Of a stretch of DNA of 64,000 nucleotides, positions 34,067 through 45,900 are shown one piece after another. The notes beneath the pieces were generated by a model. That model saw nothing but the letters and a program-made list of their open reading frames with translations. It searched no databases and had not been told where the DNA came from. This stretch comes from Staphylotrichum longicolle (lineage: Eukaryota; Ascomycota; Sordariomycetes; Sordariales; Chaetomiaceae), in NCBI GenBank assembly GCA_019096155.1, contig JAHCVI010000002.1, forward strand, positions 4,154,001 to 4,218,000, read 5' to 3'. The first letter of the stretch is position 1; every line of letters starts with the position of its first letter. The translations under genes and the position numbers were made by a program.

Positions 34067-34946
34067 CTAGTTTGACTCTGCCAAAGAAAACCCCCTCACA
34101 CCGTTGCTCAACCAGCACTCTTCACCTGCACCAGTGAATCCACCGAGATCGTCTCCTCAACCGCAACGCCCCTGCGTCTTGTCAGGAATTTGTGACGATA
34201 GAAGTTTCGCTCATGATGCTGCTGACATACCTCTCAAGTGCCCATCTCCTGGACGTTCCATTCTGCCCTCCATTCCCGTCTTCGTGGCTGAACGTCTTGC
34301 TCACAGCAGGCGTAACCCAGCGCCCTTTCCTCCAGAAGTAGGGCGTCGTGACGGATCCTTCCATGACGGAGCCGTCTGCCTCGTTGACAATGAGAACCTC
34401 CTTTTTGTCGGGGAGACTGATTTGTGCCCGTTGCCTCGCCCCATCATAGGGGGGCCGGTGAGTCGTTTTGAAGTGGGTGTGTTCGGAGCGGGCCGTCTTG
34501 GAACTATCGACAAGGATTTCCCATCCTGGAGTTTTGGATGGGATTTCGTCTTGCGACCCGTCGCTCTGGATTTCCCCAGGAGGGGCAAACCGTGTAGGAA
34601 AAAGGTTCGCGAGCGGCGTTGCTGGGACCACGCCAGAGGTTACAGACAGCTCACCCTCTTTTGTGATGGCCACTCGCACTTTCATCGGGGACTGTTTGTC
34701 TTCTCCGATGCTGCTCATGATTCGGTCCCCTAGCCTCTGCAGACCGGCCTCGCCCTTGAGGAATTCCACAGCCGCATCCCAGCCCCAGTGGGTGGCGGCC
34801 AGGAGCATGCGGTCGCGATGGTAGTCCAGCATATAGAGGGGAGACGCGTTGGCCCAGTTCCACCCGGCATGGCTCAGAGAGCTGCCGGAAACTTGAGACA
34901 GCGCCGGGTCATAGCGGAGGGAGGAGAAGAGCTGGAAATCGACCAT
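34067..34946 (-). CDS. ABZ2: Aminodeoxychorismate lyase (class IV aminotransferase fold), one frame break
   Basis: Converts 4-amino-4-deoxychorismate to p-aminobenzoate plus pyruvate, using PLP, in folate synthesis. ATG 34946 opens MVDFQLFSSLRYDPAL, a typical start of fungal ADC lyases. Exon 1 runs to 34231. The intron is GTATGT...CAG and exon 2 starts at 34171. The PLP lysine is probably in HFKTTHRPPYDGAR. It is followed by ISLPDKKEVLIVNEADGSV and YFWRKGRWVTPA. In exon 2 the frame as given ends early (SLVQVKSAG). With one base missing in the CAGGTGAAG site (~34107), it continues to the family-typical CWLSNGVRGF and stops at 34067. The deletion is probably an assembly error. Divergent from TOM70, with 628 bp between the starts. 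Confidence 0.78.
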
Positions 34947-35574
34947 GGCGAAGTCGGGATGTTGATGCGGGAAGTAGACTAAAAAGGACGACAAAGGCAC
35001 GTTCGAGTGCTGTAACACAAACCGTTCTACTGGATGGATATTTGTACTTCGTGAGCTGATGACTCGGTAGCTTTAGCGCTCCATGCAATTATGCTGAGTT
35101 ATCGATCTCTTGGTTCCAAAATCCCCTCCAGTTCACAATGCTGTTGTCCTCCCCTCCCGCCCCATGTTACCTCAGGTGCTAATTAAGGTAAGGTCTAGGT
35201 AGCGTGTCTCTGGGAGGATGCAGACAGGGGTCTTGACCAGGCTGAGCCAGGGTCACAGGCCGCCAAGTCAGCCAGGGCCGGGCCAGACGGGCGGTTCCGG
35301 GAAAACAGCGTGAAGGTCCCACTGCAGCCAGTGCAGCGACGCAATTGGCGCGTCCAAGCACCGATTTTTTTGTTCCAAGCTTCGGCCGAGCTGCTGCCCG
35401 CGACGAGCTTCCATTGATTTCATTGATGCCCACCTGCATCATCGAACTGGCGAGACACCGCGTCGGCTCACAGCATCGCCCTATCCCTCGGCCATCGGCA
35501 CACCGAGGATTCCACGTCGTCCCTCGTCTTTGATCGAATTCTTTTCTAATTCCCATCACTAATTCCCACAAGCC
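34947..35574. other. Divergent promoter region ADC lyase / TOM70
   Basis: Contains both promoters. An AGGTGCTAATTAAGGTAAGGTCTAGGTAG stretch near 35175-35203 is rich in the AGGT/ACCT motif also seen near 16600 and 38200. No gene is seen. Confidence 0.5.
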
Positions 35575-37622
35575 ATGGCGCCTCCATTTCCTGCACCCCC
35601 CACGGGCACCCCGTCGGCACCAATACCCGCTGACCCTTCGCTGTGGGATCGCATCTCGACATGGGTCTCGGAGCACAAGGCCGTCGTCTACACCATTGCT
35701 GGTGTGGCCGTCGTTGTCACCACCGCCGGTGCTGTCTACTATGTCCGCAACGCGCCCAGCGTGAGCTCTTCTTGCCCGGTCCCCTAACACGAGAGACTCC
35801 TGCCATGCTGACATCCTCCGCACCCACAGGAACCAAGGACACAACACCCAGACCTAGCAAGAAGGAGAGGCGGAAACGGAAGCAGGCCGAGAGGGAGGCA
35901 GAAGCTCAGAAGGCGACCGCGTCCGCAACGCCCGCCGAGGCTGCTGCCGCGCTCCCGCCGCCAAGGCTGCCTCTGTCGAGTCCGCCGACGAACTCCCGGA
36001 GATCGACGAGACCACGGTCCAGCGACTTTCCGAGGGCGCAAGGAATATGCGCAGAAGCTGAAAGAGGCCGGCAACAAGGCTTATGGGGCCAAGGACTTTG
36101 AGAAGGCCATCGGGCTCTACTCGAAGCCATTCTGTGCAAGCCGGATCCGGTTTACTACTCCAACCGCGCCGCCTGCTACAATGCCCTGAGCAACTGGGAC
36201 AAGGTTGTCGAGGACACCACTGCCGCCATCAATCTCGACCCGAGTACATCAAGGCCCTCAACCGCCGCGCCAATGCCGACCACCTGGGCAAGTACAGCGA
36301 GGCCCTCCTCGACTTCACCGCGAGCTGCATCATCGACGGTTTCAGAACGAGCAGAGCGCCCAGGCCGTCGAGCGCCTGCTCAAGAAGTTCGCCGAGAGCA
36401 AGGCCAAGGAATCCTCGAGACCAAGCCTCCAGGCTCCCCAGCTCCACATTCGTCGGCAACTACCTCCAGAGCTTCCGGACCAAGCCCCGGCCTGTGGGCT
36501 TGGAGGACTCGGTTGAACTGTCGGAGGAGACTGGCAAGGGCCAGCTCCAGAAGGGCCTGAAGGCGTTGGAGAGCAAGACGGGCCCCGGCTACGAGGAGGC
36601 TGCCGAGGCTTTCGAGAAGACTTTGGAGCTGGACGGCCTCGACGAGTACGAGGCCTACGCATACAACCTGCGTGGCACCTTCCGCTGTCTCAAGGGCAAG
36701 CACGGCGAGGCCCTTGCTGACCTCTCCAAGAGCATCGAGTTGGACCCGGAGATGACCCAGAGCTATATCAAGCGCGCGAGCATGAACCTGGAACTTGGTA
36801 GGCTTGCCCGATTTTACCCCGTGATATCTGGTTATTGACTTGTCTCAGGCGACCCCGAGAAGGCCGAGGAGGATTTTGCGGCTGCCCTGTCCAAGAACGC
36901 CGAGGATCCCGACATCTTCTACCACCGTGCCCAGCTGCACTTCATCAAGGGCGAGTTCGCCGAGGCGCAAAAGGACTACCAAAAGTCGATCGACCTCGAC
37001 CGCGACTTCATCTTCTCGCACATCCAGCTCGGCGTCACCCAGTACAAGATGGGTTCCATCGCCTCGTCCATGGCCACCTTCCGCCGGTGCATGAAGAACT
37101 TCGAGAAGACCCCCGACGTCTACAACTACTACGGCGAGCTGCTCCTCGACCAGGGCAAGTACAACGAGGCCATCGAGAAGTTCGACACGGCCATCGAGCT
37201 CGAGCGCGAGACCAAGCCCACCTGCATGAACGTGCTGCCCCTGATCAACAAGTCCCTCGCCCTCTTCCAGTGGAAGCAGGACTTCTCCGAGGCCGAGAAG
37301 CTGTGCGAGAAGGCGCTCATCAGTAAGTCTTACAATACAGATCCCGGTCCCGTACAACCGCAACTAACATGTGCCTCCCTCCCAAGTCGACCCTGAGTGC
37401 GACATCGCCGTCGCCACCATGGCCCAGCTCCTCCTCCAGCAGGGCAAGGTGACCGAGGCCCTCAAGTACTTTGAGCGCGCCGCCGAGCTGGCCCGCACCG
37501 AGGGCGAGCTCGTCAACGCCCTCTCGTACGCCGAGGCAACCCGCACCCAGATCCAGGTCCAGGAGAAGTACCCCCAGCTCGCGAGCAAGCTGCAGGGCAT
37601 GGGCCAGGGCATGGTGCGGTAA
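35575..37622 (+). CDS. TOM70: TOM70 mitochondrial import receptor (cluster of one-base frame breaks)
   Basis: Outer-membrane receptor that binds Hsp70/Hsp90-bound carrier preproteins through TPR repeats. Exon 1 (35575-35760) gives a Pro-rich start and one membrane helix, VVYTIAGVAVVVTTAGAVYYV (~36-56). A basic KKERRKRK segment follows, so the TPR part faces the cytosol. TPR repeats continue to the end: KEAGNKAYGAKDFEKAIGLY, YYSNRAACYNAL, YNLRGTFRCLKGKHGEALAD, VYNYYGELLLDQGKYNEAIE. Introns follow at 36798-36848 and 37323-37386, and the stop is at 37620-37622. Between 35830 and 36431 the frame must step about eight times (near 35830, 35950, 36036, 36125, 36241, 36344, 36410 and 36430), each as a one-base deletion. 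Downstream of 36431 it is clean. An essential-type gene with such a clustered one-way pattern indicates poor local sequence, not a pseudogene. Confidence 0.85.
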
Positions 37623-38719
37623 AGCGGTCGTAATCGCTGAAAACGGAGGGATGGGGAAAGAGAAACCAACTCGGCTTATTACGCTCCCAACTGGCTCACT
37701 CGGTTCGGTTCGATCCGAGGCTGGGGGGTGGGTGAGTGGGTTGATTCTCTGTGTAAAAAAATGGAAACTTTTACTTGGCTGCGTTATGCAGCAAACCAAG
37801 ACCTGGGTGGTTGACGGGCTTGGGGTTTCTCTTGTTATATTTTCTTGTCGGATGATTTTCTACTTTGTACGATCGATTTTGGGGAAAAGAGGATGCTTCT
37901 TTGGAACAAGAGGGGAGGGAGGTGGGGGGTTGGTTGAGGAAAGGGGGTGCCTGGTAAGACCGGGCTGGCTGGGGTGTAGAGGGCAAAAAACAAATAAACG
38001 CCCTGGGCTGGTGATGTGAACTTGCAACCGTAGAGACATACGGATACAACATATCGTGGTTGGGGTGTTTGCTGCTGCACAGGTGTGTGGCCGTCACCAT
38101 CGTGGTTTTGCGAAACCAAAGAAAGGTGTGTGGACTGGATGTTGGGATGTAGGTGATGAGAGTGAGGCACCGAGGCGCTGGATTTGTAAATGGCGTACCT
38201 CTAGCTAGGTAATAACATATACTTCCCTCTAAGTTATCTTCTGACTTCGGGTAATTGTGTAGAGGAGAACGCTGATCATTCTGGAATGCCCAATATATTA
38301 ACGTTCCGTGCGCTGGTTTCGTACAACCACAGAATACGGCTACCTCTTTATACTGTACTGTGTTGTTGGGTAGGCAAACTCAAACCCCCTGATTATCCCG
38401 GACTTGAAACAACAAAACCTCTCCCGTCCGCCCGGGTGCAGCACCAAACTATAAAGCCAAGCTTGTGGCTCACGACGCCACGAGCTGGGTTGAACCAAAA
38501 CACAGCCCGCCCGAATCAAACTTTGACGCAAAGAAACATGACGACCTGGCCCTCCCCCCTTCCATGTCTTGAGATATACGCTCTGGGCGGTCGCCGTCTC
38601 CGACATCACCCTCACCCTCAGCCCTATCCCATCATTCATCCATCCGTCGGTGCCATCCCATCCCATCCCACCCTGCGTCTCAAAAACCATCACCGCGCCT
38701 CTCAACCGGGGCCCCCTTT
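37623..38719. other. Convergent intergenic region TOM70 / SSO1
   Basis: The 3' flanks of two convergent genes. A TACCTCTAGCTAGGTAATA stretch lies near 38195-38215. No coding or RNA gene is supported. Confidence 0.5.
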
Positions 38720-39943
38720 TTACGAACCACTATTATTGTTGCTGCCGTTGTTCCTGTTTGTCAGCGCCACGCCCAGGCCGACGCCGAGCGCAATGACGAT
38801 GCAGATGAGGATGCAGACGCCGAGGCACCACCACTTGAGCTTGCGGGCGCGGCGGGCGCTCTGGACGCCCTTCTCGATCTGGACGTTGGCGTCGCCCAGG
38901 TGCTCGGTCGTCTGCTGGGCTTGTCGTGGACGTTGTCGATGACGGGCCCTGCTGCACGATCTGCTGGTTGAGGATCTCGAGCAGGTCGAGCAGCTCGAGG
39001 ATGGACGCTCGATCTTGATCTTTCGCCGGGCACGGCGCCGAGGACGGCCGAGGCTTGGCCGGGCGGTTGGTGCGGAGCTGGGTGGTTGTTAAGGAGGGAA
39101 GGAAGTGGAAAAGGAAGGGAACGTACGGCTGCTGGAAGATGCCCTCATCACCCCAGTCGGCGTCGGCCGCCTGCCGCACCTGCTCGTCAGTCGCATCCGG
39201 ATTGACGATGCGGTACTGGCGGGCGATCTGCTCGCGGTAGCGCTCCTTGTACTGCTGCTCCTCCTGGATGAAGCGCTGGATCGTGTCCTTGAAGTCGGCG
39301 TTGAGGCTGTCGAACTGGCGCTTCTTGAGCCCGAAGCTGCCGTCCGTCGTGCGCTCCGTGTCGGCCTTGAGCTGCTGGATCTGGCTGCGGATCGACGTGT
39401 TCTTGAGCTGCGTCGCCGCCACCTGGTCGTCCAGCGCCTGCCGCGCCGCGTTGTCGCTGCTGGCGAGCGTCTGCTGGTGCAGCGTCGCGATGTTCTGGAT
39501 GCTCGTCGTCAGGCCCTGGATGTCGGCGCGGATCGCCGACACGCGCTGCAGAAAGTCGGTCTGCGAGAGGACGTTGCCGCCCTGGGGGCGCGGTGACCCG
39601 TATTGCTCTTGCTGCGGGTGCGGCGACCCGTACTGCTGTTCCTGGCCATACTGCTGTCCGTACTGCTGCTGCGGCGAGCCGTAAGATTGCTGTTGAGGGG
39701 AGCCATATGACTGCGACTGTTGTCCGTATGGTTGCATCTCATGCTGTTCCTGCCGCGTCGCCCTTGTCAGCCATCGCACTCCAATTGCGGTCCGGGAGTG
39801 GCGTCGCATGCTCCGGACGGACAGGATCAAGTGTCCAAGTCCCGTTGCAGGCATCCGACGTGATCCGGGGACAAACTCACTGGCTGGCCGTAGCCGTAGC
39901 CTGACTCGGCGCTGGGCGCCTGAGTGTAGGGGTTGTAGGACAT
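38720..39943 (-). CDS. SSO1: Plasma-membrane Qa-SNARE (syntaxin), Sso1/Psy1 type (frame breaks)
   Basis: Drives exocytic vesicle fusion at the plasma membrane. Exons 39943-39881 (MSYNPYTQAP... start), 39749-39127 and 39077-38720. The N terminus is a Gln/Tyr/Gly-rich run with GSPQQQ repeats, longer than in yeast Sso1. The Habc bundle follows (SQTDFLQRVSAIRADIQGL... to FKDTIQRFIQEEQQYKERYR) with the typical RQYRIVNPDATDEQVRQAAD. The SNARE motif and tail (LELLDLLEILNQQIVQQG, IDNVHDK, EHLGDANVQIEKGVQSARRA) end in a C-terminal membrane anchor LKWWCLGVCILICIVIALGV. In exon 3 and at the second junction the frame must shift about six times (near 39127, 39068, 39030-39005 twice, 38947 and 38925), always as one-base deletions. 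The organisation is otherwise complete, so assembly error is preferred. Confidence 0.82.
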
Positions 39944-41216
39944 GGCTGCGCAATTCGAATCGCTTTGCTTGCTTGACAGATTACCGAAATGCGAAATCCT
40001 ACTTCTTGATGTTTCGTTGTCCTGTCCCCGAGAGAAAAGTTGAATGGTGCTGCAGTTCGGTTGTTGATTGTTTTTTCGTCCTACCTCCAATGGACAGGAA
40101 ACGAAGGGTTGGCGTGAGGTGAGCTGCACAGTGCTGGCTGGACGGGTCTTTTTGGCGAGATTGCCCTGCTGGGCATGCGGATTCGCCTTGCTGAGGTCGG
40201 CTGTGGCTGGTCGCCTGCTCGGTCCAAGCAGAGATCAAGGTTCGGGTCCCACAGTGGTTTCTTTCTCCGCAATTGAGGGTCCACTCCACGGCCAGACAGT
40301 CGGACGAAGATCCCAGTCTTGCAGACCCCACACTTCCAAGGCACAGAACTTAGGGACTTGGCTTGGCTTTTAGCACGAGAGACAGACCTTGTCAGCCCTT
40401 GACAAAGGACAGCAAAAAATAGAAAAACAGACGAGGTTTTTCTTGGCATAAAGGGCAAGGAGAACAGGATGTAGAGTTCGAGGAAGAATGAAGCTCGACC
40501 TTCGCACCTCTCCGTCCTTCAGAAGGCCCGGCCCCGCCGATAAACGACGATGACCGGGATGTGCGTCACCCAGCGAGGCTGAGGATGTGGATCGGCAGGT
40601 CCCCACCTCTTCCAGGTTGTTTTGCCTGCTGCAACGGTCCTGCCGAGCTCAGCCTTGGCTTGCGTGAGCTTCCGTGCTGCAGACCTTTCCCAGGGTCGAG
40701 CCAGGACTGCACAAGTGGCCATCATTTGGTGGGCGAATGACGTTCACCGAGAACTTTGTCTATTCTTGGAATTTATACCATGGGATTTCATCTTTTGTCC
40801 CTGTCGTGCCTCGTTGCCTGAGAACATGGACGGGCACCAACACTCATCCTGAAGCTTGGCTTGCGCATCTGAGCTTTCTTTGCCAGCCGCATGAGGATTT
40901 TCCGCAGTCCCATCAATGGCCGATGCCTGCCATGTGCATCCCACTCTCTGAGTATGAGTGCCCTGAGCAACGTGTTGGCAAAGTGGTTTGGATAGCCCCT
41001 TCGTTGCCAACGTTGCTGGTCTGGAAATTCTCCTGATCGGACGTCCTCTCAGACCGAATAATGGCCGTGTTTTTCCTCGGCCTGCCCCTTTTTGAATCCT
41101 TATGAACCACCATCGCATGATGCAGGGTTCTTTTGTCTGCCTGTCTGCCTGGCCGCTCGGTGTTGTGCGGTCGACTTCAGCACGGGGCGTTTCCAATCAT
41201 GACCTCCACAAGAAGC
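39944..41216. other. SSO1 promoter / IMP4 3' flank
   Basis: Upstream of SSO1 and downstream of IMP4. The open frames are short and unsupported. No RNA gene is recognised. Confidence 0.5.
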
Positions 41217-42220
41217 TCAGAAGTAGTTCTTCTTCCGGCTGGTGCGAGTGTACTGGCTCAGATGCCACTCCGTATCTGCGTCCTTATTCTCCAGGGTGCC
41301 CATAGTGATGGAGAAGGGCCTCATGGTGAACCGCGGCCCGACCTCGCTGAGCTCCACCGAGTCGTAGCTCGTCCTGACGTAGACATGGTGGCGGACTTCG
41401 ATGCAGTCGTCCTTATTGACGAACGTGATAACCCGGTTGCCCGCTGTTTTGCTCTGGGTCGCATCCCGTGGTGGCCACAGATGCTTCAGGATCTTGACTA
41501 TCCGGAGGCCGAGCGGCGACGTAAAGTTCTCGAAGATCAGATGGGGATAACTCTCGCTGACCGTCCCCTTGATTGACCGCGGAATGTCCGCTCGGAGGAC
41601 CACGTTGTGCAGTGACGCCATCAATGTCGGACCGTGGGGGAAGTGGCTGACGGTAATCGCCGTCGGTGTTCCGCGGTGCTCGTGGAGGAGAACAACATCG
41701 CTGAGGCGCTCGCTCTGGGCGGATCGTACGAGTTCGGGGAGGACGAGGTTACCGCGATTGAGCCGGATCCCGGTCGGGAATAGGAGCCGGATCTCTTTGG
41801 AGAAGGACATTAACCTAGAGCTGGGGTCGCGTGATGTTGTCACAAGCACTCTCGGGTCTGTGTCGAGTCAGCAGCTGCCACAACACGGTCACCGTGGGCT
41901 CGCCCAGAAACATACCAACGACACCCGACAATTCAGAGTACTCGTCGTCAATGTCGAGTGAGTCGTCCTGGTTGACATCCCGCGACACATCGTAGTCATA
42001 GTCTTGCCTCAGCTTTTTATCGTTTGCAATCTCCGAGTCCAACGGCTTTCCTGACGCAAGGGCTGCCCTGAGCTTCGCCCGCTTTTCTGCAACTTCGGCG
42101 TCGCGCAGGAGAAGCGCCCGGCGGTAGAGGTAATCTCTCCTTTGGCGGGCTTTTTTGCGCTGTCGATAGCATTAGTATCCATGATTCCCAATAGGAGACC
42201 CGGCAATTACATACGATCAT
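41217..42220 (-). CDS. IMP4: IMP4, U3 snoRNP / SSU processome Brix protein
   Basis: Component of the Mpp10-Imp3-Imp4 subcomplex that pairs U3 snoRNA with pre-18S rRNA in the nucleolus. Exons 42220-42215, 42159-41916 and 41857-41217 give 296 residues. The first exon is just six bases (Met-Ile). Its GTATGT donor and the CAG acceptor join it to RKKARQRRDYLYRRALLLRD, the conserved Imp4 N terminus. The Brix domain starts at PRVLVTTSRDPSSRL and holds GTPTAITVSHFPHGPT, YPHLIFENF, GNRVITFVNKDD and VGPRFTMRPFSITMGTLE. The end is SQYTRTSRKKNYF. Length and order match the family. Divergent from UPF1, with 712 bp between the starts. Confidence 0.95.
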
Positions 42221-42932
42221 CTTTGCTCCTTGGTTATGTTTTGCGACTTGGAAGGAGGTCAGATTGCTGGAGGGTCCGCCCAGGTCGCTTGCGTTCAAGA
42301 TGCAAAAATTCCCATGCGAGGCTGAAGGACAGGGGACTTTTAGCACCGAAGAGTGGAGCCGTGCCAGTGGGCTGCCCCCCGCTGCAAAAAAAGTTTAGAG
42401 CACAGACGCTGGATTCCAACCCAGCATGGGCTCTTCTCCGCCACTTTCCACTTTCAGCAGCAACTCCTTCGCTGTTGGCATGCCACACTGCCGCCAAAAA
42501 ATCGCAACCCATACAGAGCCAGCCAGGGCAGAGCCACTGCAACACCGAGACAGAAACATCCATCCCGACACAATACGCCCCCAAGCACGAGCTTGCAGCC
42601 GCCTCAACTTTTGCTAGCGATGATGTGACAGTCTCCCTGCACGCAACTCCCCCATTTTCTCTCCAACACGACGCCGGCACTGCGCGCTGAACATCCAAAT
42701 CTTTATTCTCCGGCAGTGGTGACAAGAGGTTAGCTTCGGTCCCGCCCACACCCCCCTCCCTTGCACGGCGCACCCCGACTGCTGGACTCCTGGTGCTGCC
42801 ACCGACTGTGTTCCGCCGACGCAACGCAAGGGGGAAGCTCGACGAACCGGTCTGGTCGATCTGCTAGTTCTCGCGGTACTAACCATCCGACTTGTCTTGC
42901 AGCCGCCACTGTCCCGCCTCTGCTCCCTCAAC
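42221..42932. promoter_or_regulatory. Bidirectional promoter region IMP4 / UPF1
   Basis: The 712 bp between two divergent start codons must carry both promoters. It contains pyrimidine-rich leaders on the UPF1 side. No specific element can be assigned. Confidence 0.45.
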
Positions 42933-45900
42933 ATGGAGGGCGCTTTTACCCACCTCGGGAACCACCTCATTTCCGACTCGGCCGCCGCCATCAAGGCCGG
43001 CGGATCCGACGAACTGTCAAACATCGATCCGGACGAGAGCCTGCTCTACGGCGCTTACGGAGGACGTGCTGCCCGCGCTGGTCTGGGCAATGCGAGACGC
43101 CGCCAAGATGACGACGACAACGAGACCGAGGTTTTCGACGACGACGATGAGAGCCTGGCCAGTGTTCCCGTGGATGGCATGAAGGGTCTCAAGCTGAACG
43201 CGCCGGAGGAAGAGAAGGAGCTCCCCGCTCATGCCTGCGCGTGAGTACATCAGCCCCGCGTCGTGAAGGAGCCAGCTAACCGGTTCCGCCAGGTACTGCG
43301 GTATTCACTCTCCCGCCAGCGTCGTCAAGTGCCTTGCATGCAACAAGTGGTTCTGCAGCGCCCGGGGCAACTCGAGCTCCTCCCATATCGTCAACCATCT
43401 CGTTCGCGCCCGGCACAAGGAAGTCCAGCTGCACCCCCAGTCGTCCCTAGGCGACACGATCCTCGAGTGCTACAACTGCGGAACCAAGAATGTTTTCATG
43501 CTCGGCTTTATTCCGGCGAAGTCTGATACTGTGGTGGTTCTCCTCTGCCGGCAGCCGTGTGCCGCGAGCACCTCAACCAAGGATATGAGTTGGGACATTT
43601 CGAGATGGCAGCCCCTCATCGAAGACCGCTCGTTCCTGAACTGGCTCGTCCAGGCGCCCACCGACGCGGAGCAGCTCCGAGCCCGCCATCTTACGCCGCC
43701 CATGATTGCGAAGCTTGAAGAAATGTGGAAGGAGACTCCTGGTGCCACCGTTGCCGATCTCGAAAAGGGGGTTGGCGTTGACGACGACCCGCAGCCCGTC
43801 CTGTTGAAGTACGAGGACCCTTATCACTACCAGAATATCTTTGGCCCCCTCGTCAAGATGGAGTCGGATTACGACAAGAAGCTTAAGGAGGCGCAGTCTG
43901 AGGACAACCTCCAGGTGCGCTGGGACGTCGGGCTCAACAACAAGCACATTGCGAGTTTCATTCTGCCCAAGATTGAGTCGGGCGACGTCAAGCTGGCAGT
44001 GGGTGACGAAATGCGACTGCGTTACAAGGGTGACCTCCGCCTGCCGTGGGAAGGCGTGGGCTATGTGATCAAGATCCCCAATAACCAATCGGACGAGGTG
44101 ACGCTGGAGCTGCGAAAGTCGGGCAACGATAAGTTGGTGCCCACGGACGTCACTACGAACTTCTCGGCCGACTACGTTTGGAAGGCCACCTCATACGACC
44201 GGATGCAGTTTGCCATGAAGACGTTCGCTGTCGATGAAATGAGCGTCTCGGGTTACATCTTCCACAAGCTGCTCGGCCACGAAGTGGCGGTCGCTCCGAT
44301 GAAGACACAGATGCCTAAGAAGTTCCATGTCGCGGGCCTGCCCGAGCTGAACCACAGCCAGATCACGGCCATCAAGACGGTCCTCTCGACTCCCCTCAGT
44401 CTGATCCAGGGCCCTCCCGGCACCGGCAAGACGGTCACGTCGGCCACCATCATCTACCATCTGGCCAAGATGAACAACAGCCAGGTTCTTGTCTGCGCGC
44501 CGTCCAACGTTGCTGTCGACCAGCTCTGCGAGCGAATCCACCTCACCGGCCTGAAGGTTGTCCGCCTGACGGCGAAGTCGCGCGAAGACGTCGAGTCCTC
44601 GGTGAGCTTTTTGGCGCTGCACGAGCAGGTACGCATGAACGACTCGAACACGGAGCTCGCCAAGTATACGCAGCTCAAGGCCGTTCAAGGCGAACTGTCG
44701 TCCCAGGACGAGAAGAAGTTTAAGCAGCTGACGCGCGCCGCGGAACGCGAGATTCTCAACAACGCAGACGTCGTGTGCTGCACTTGCGTGGGAGCTGGCG
44801 ATCCGAGACTGGCGAAAATGAAGTTCCGGAACGTCCTGATTGACGAGTCGACTCAGTCTGCCGAGCCAGAGTGCATGATCCCGCTCGTTCTCGGATGCAA
44901 GCAGGTTGTTCTGGTCGGCGACCACAAGCAGCTCGGCCCGGTCATCATGAACAAGAAGGCGGCCAAGGCCGGCCTGAACCAATCTCTCTTCGAGAGGCTG
45001 GTGAAGCTGAACCTGGTGCCGATCCGGCTGAACGTGCAGTACCGCATGCATCCCTGCCTGTCCGAGTTCCCGTCCAACATGTTCTATGACGGCTCACTCC
45101 AAAACGGCGTCACGGTCACCGAGCGTCTGCGAAAGGATGTGGATTTCCCCTGGCCGGTTGCCGAGATGCCCATGATGTTCTGGTCGAACCTGGGCAATGA
45201 GGAAATTTCGGCATCTGGCACCTCGTACCTCAATCGCACCGAGGCTGCCAATGTCGAGAAGATCGTCACTCGCTTCTTCAAGGCTGGCGTGAAGCCCGGT
45301 GCCATTGGCGTCATTACCCCGTACGAAGGCCAGCGCAGTTACATTGTCAGCACCATGCAAAACACGGGAACGTTCAAGAAGGAGGATTACAAGGAGGTCG
45401 AAGTTGCATCTGTGGATGCGTTCCAGGGTCGTGAGAAGGACTTCATTGTGCTGTCCTGTGTTCGCTCCAACGACAACCAGGGCATTGGTTTCCTGTCGGA
45501 CCCCCGCCGTCTCAACGTCGCACTTACCCGTGCCAAGTATGGCCTGGTCATCATCGGAAACCCCAAGGTGCTCTCCAAGCACGAGCTCTGGCACCATCTC
45601 CTCGTCCACTTCAAGGACCGCAAGTGCCTGGTCGAGGGGCCGCTCACCAACCTGCAGACGTCGCTCCTGCAATTCAGCCGGCCCAAGACGGCCTTCCGCC
45701 CTCCGCGGTACCCTCAGCAGGCTCAAGCCCAGCACGTTGCTGGCGGCTACCCCAATAGCCGATACGGCGGCATGAACGGCTCAGCCAGAGGGGACTACGA
45801 GACGGGCTCGATGCTCTCGTACATTCCCGACGACGTGTCATCCATCCACAGCTCCGCATTGGGCGGCGCTGGGCTGAGCTCGGCTTACCCGCACATGTTC

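Noticed and set aside
35830..36431. Programmed frameshifting or pseudogene in TOM70
   Set aside because: Eight shifts within 600 bp, all the same type and with no slippery-site pattern, are better explained by sequence error. The rest of the gene is under clear coding constraint.
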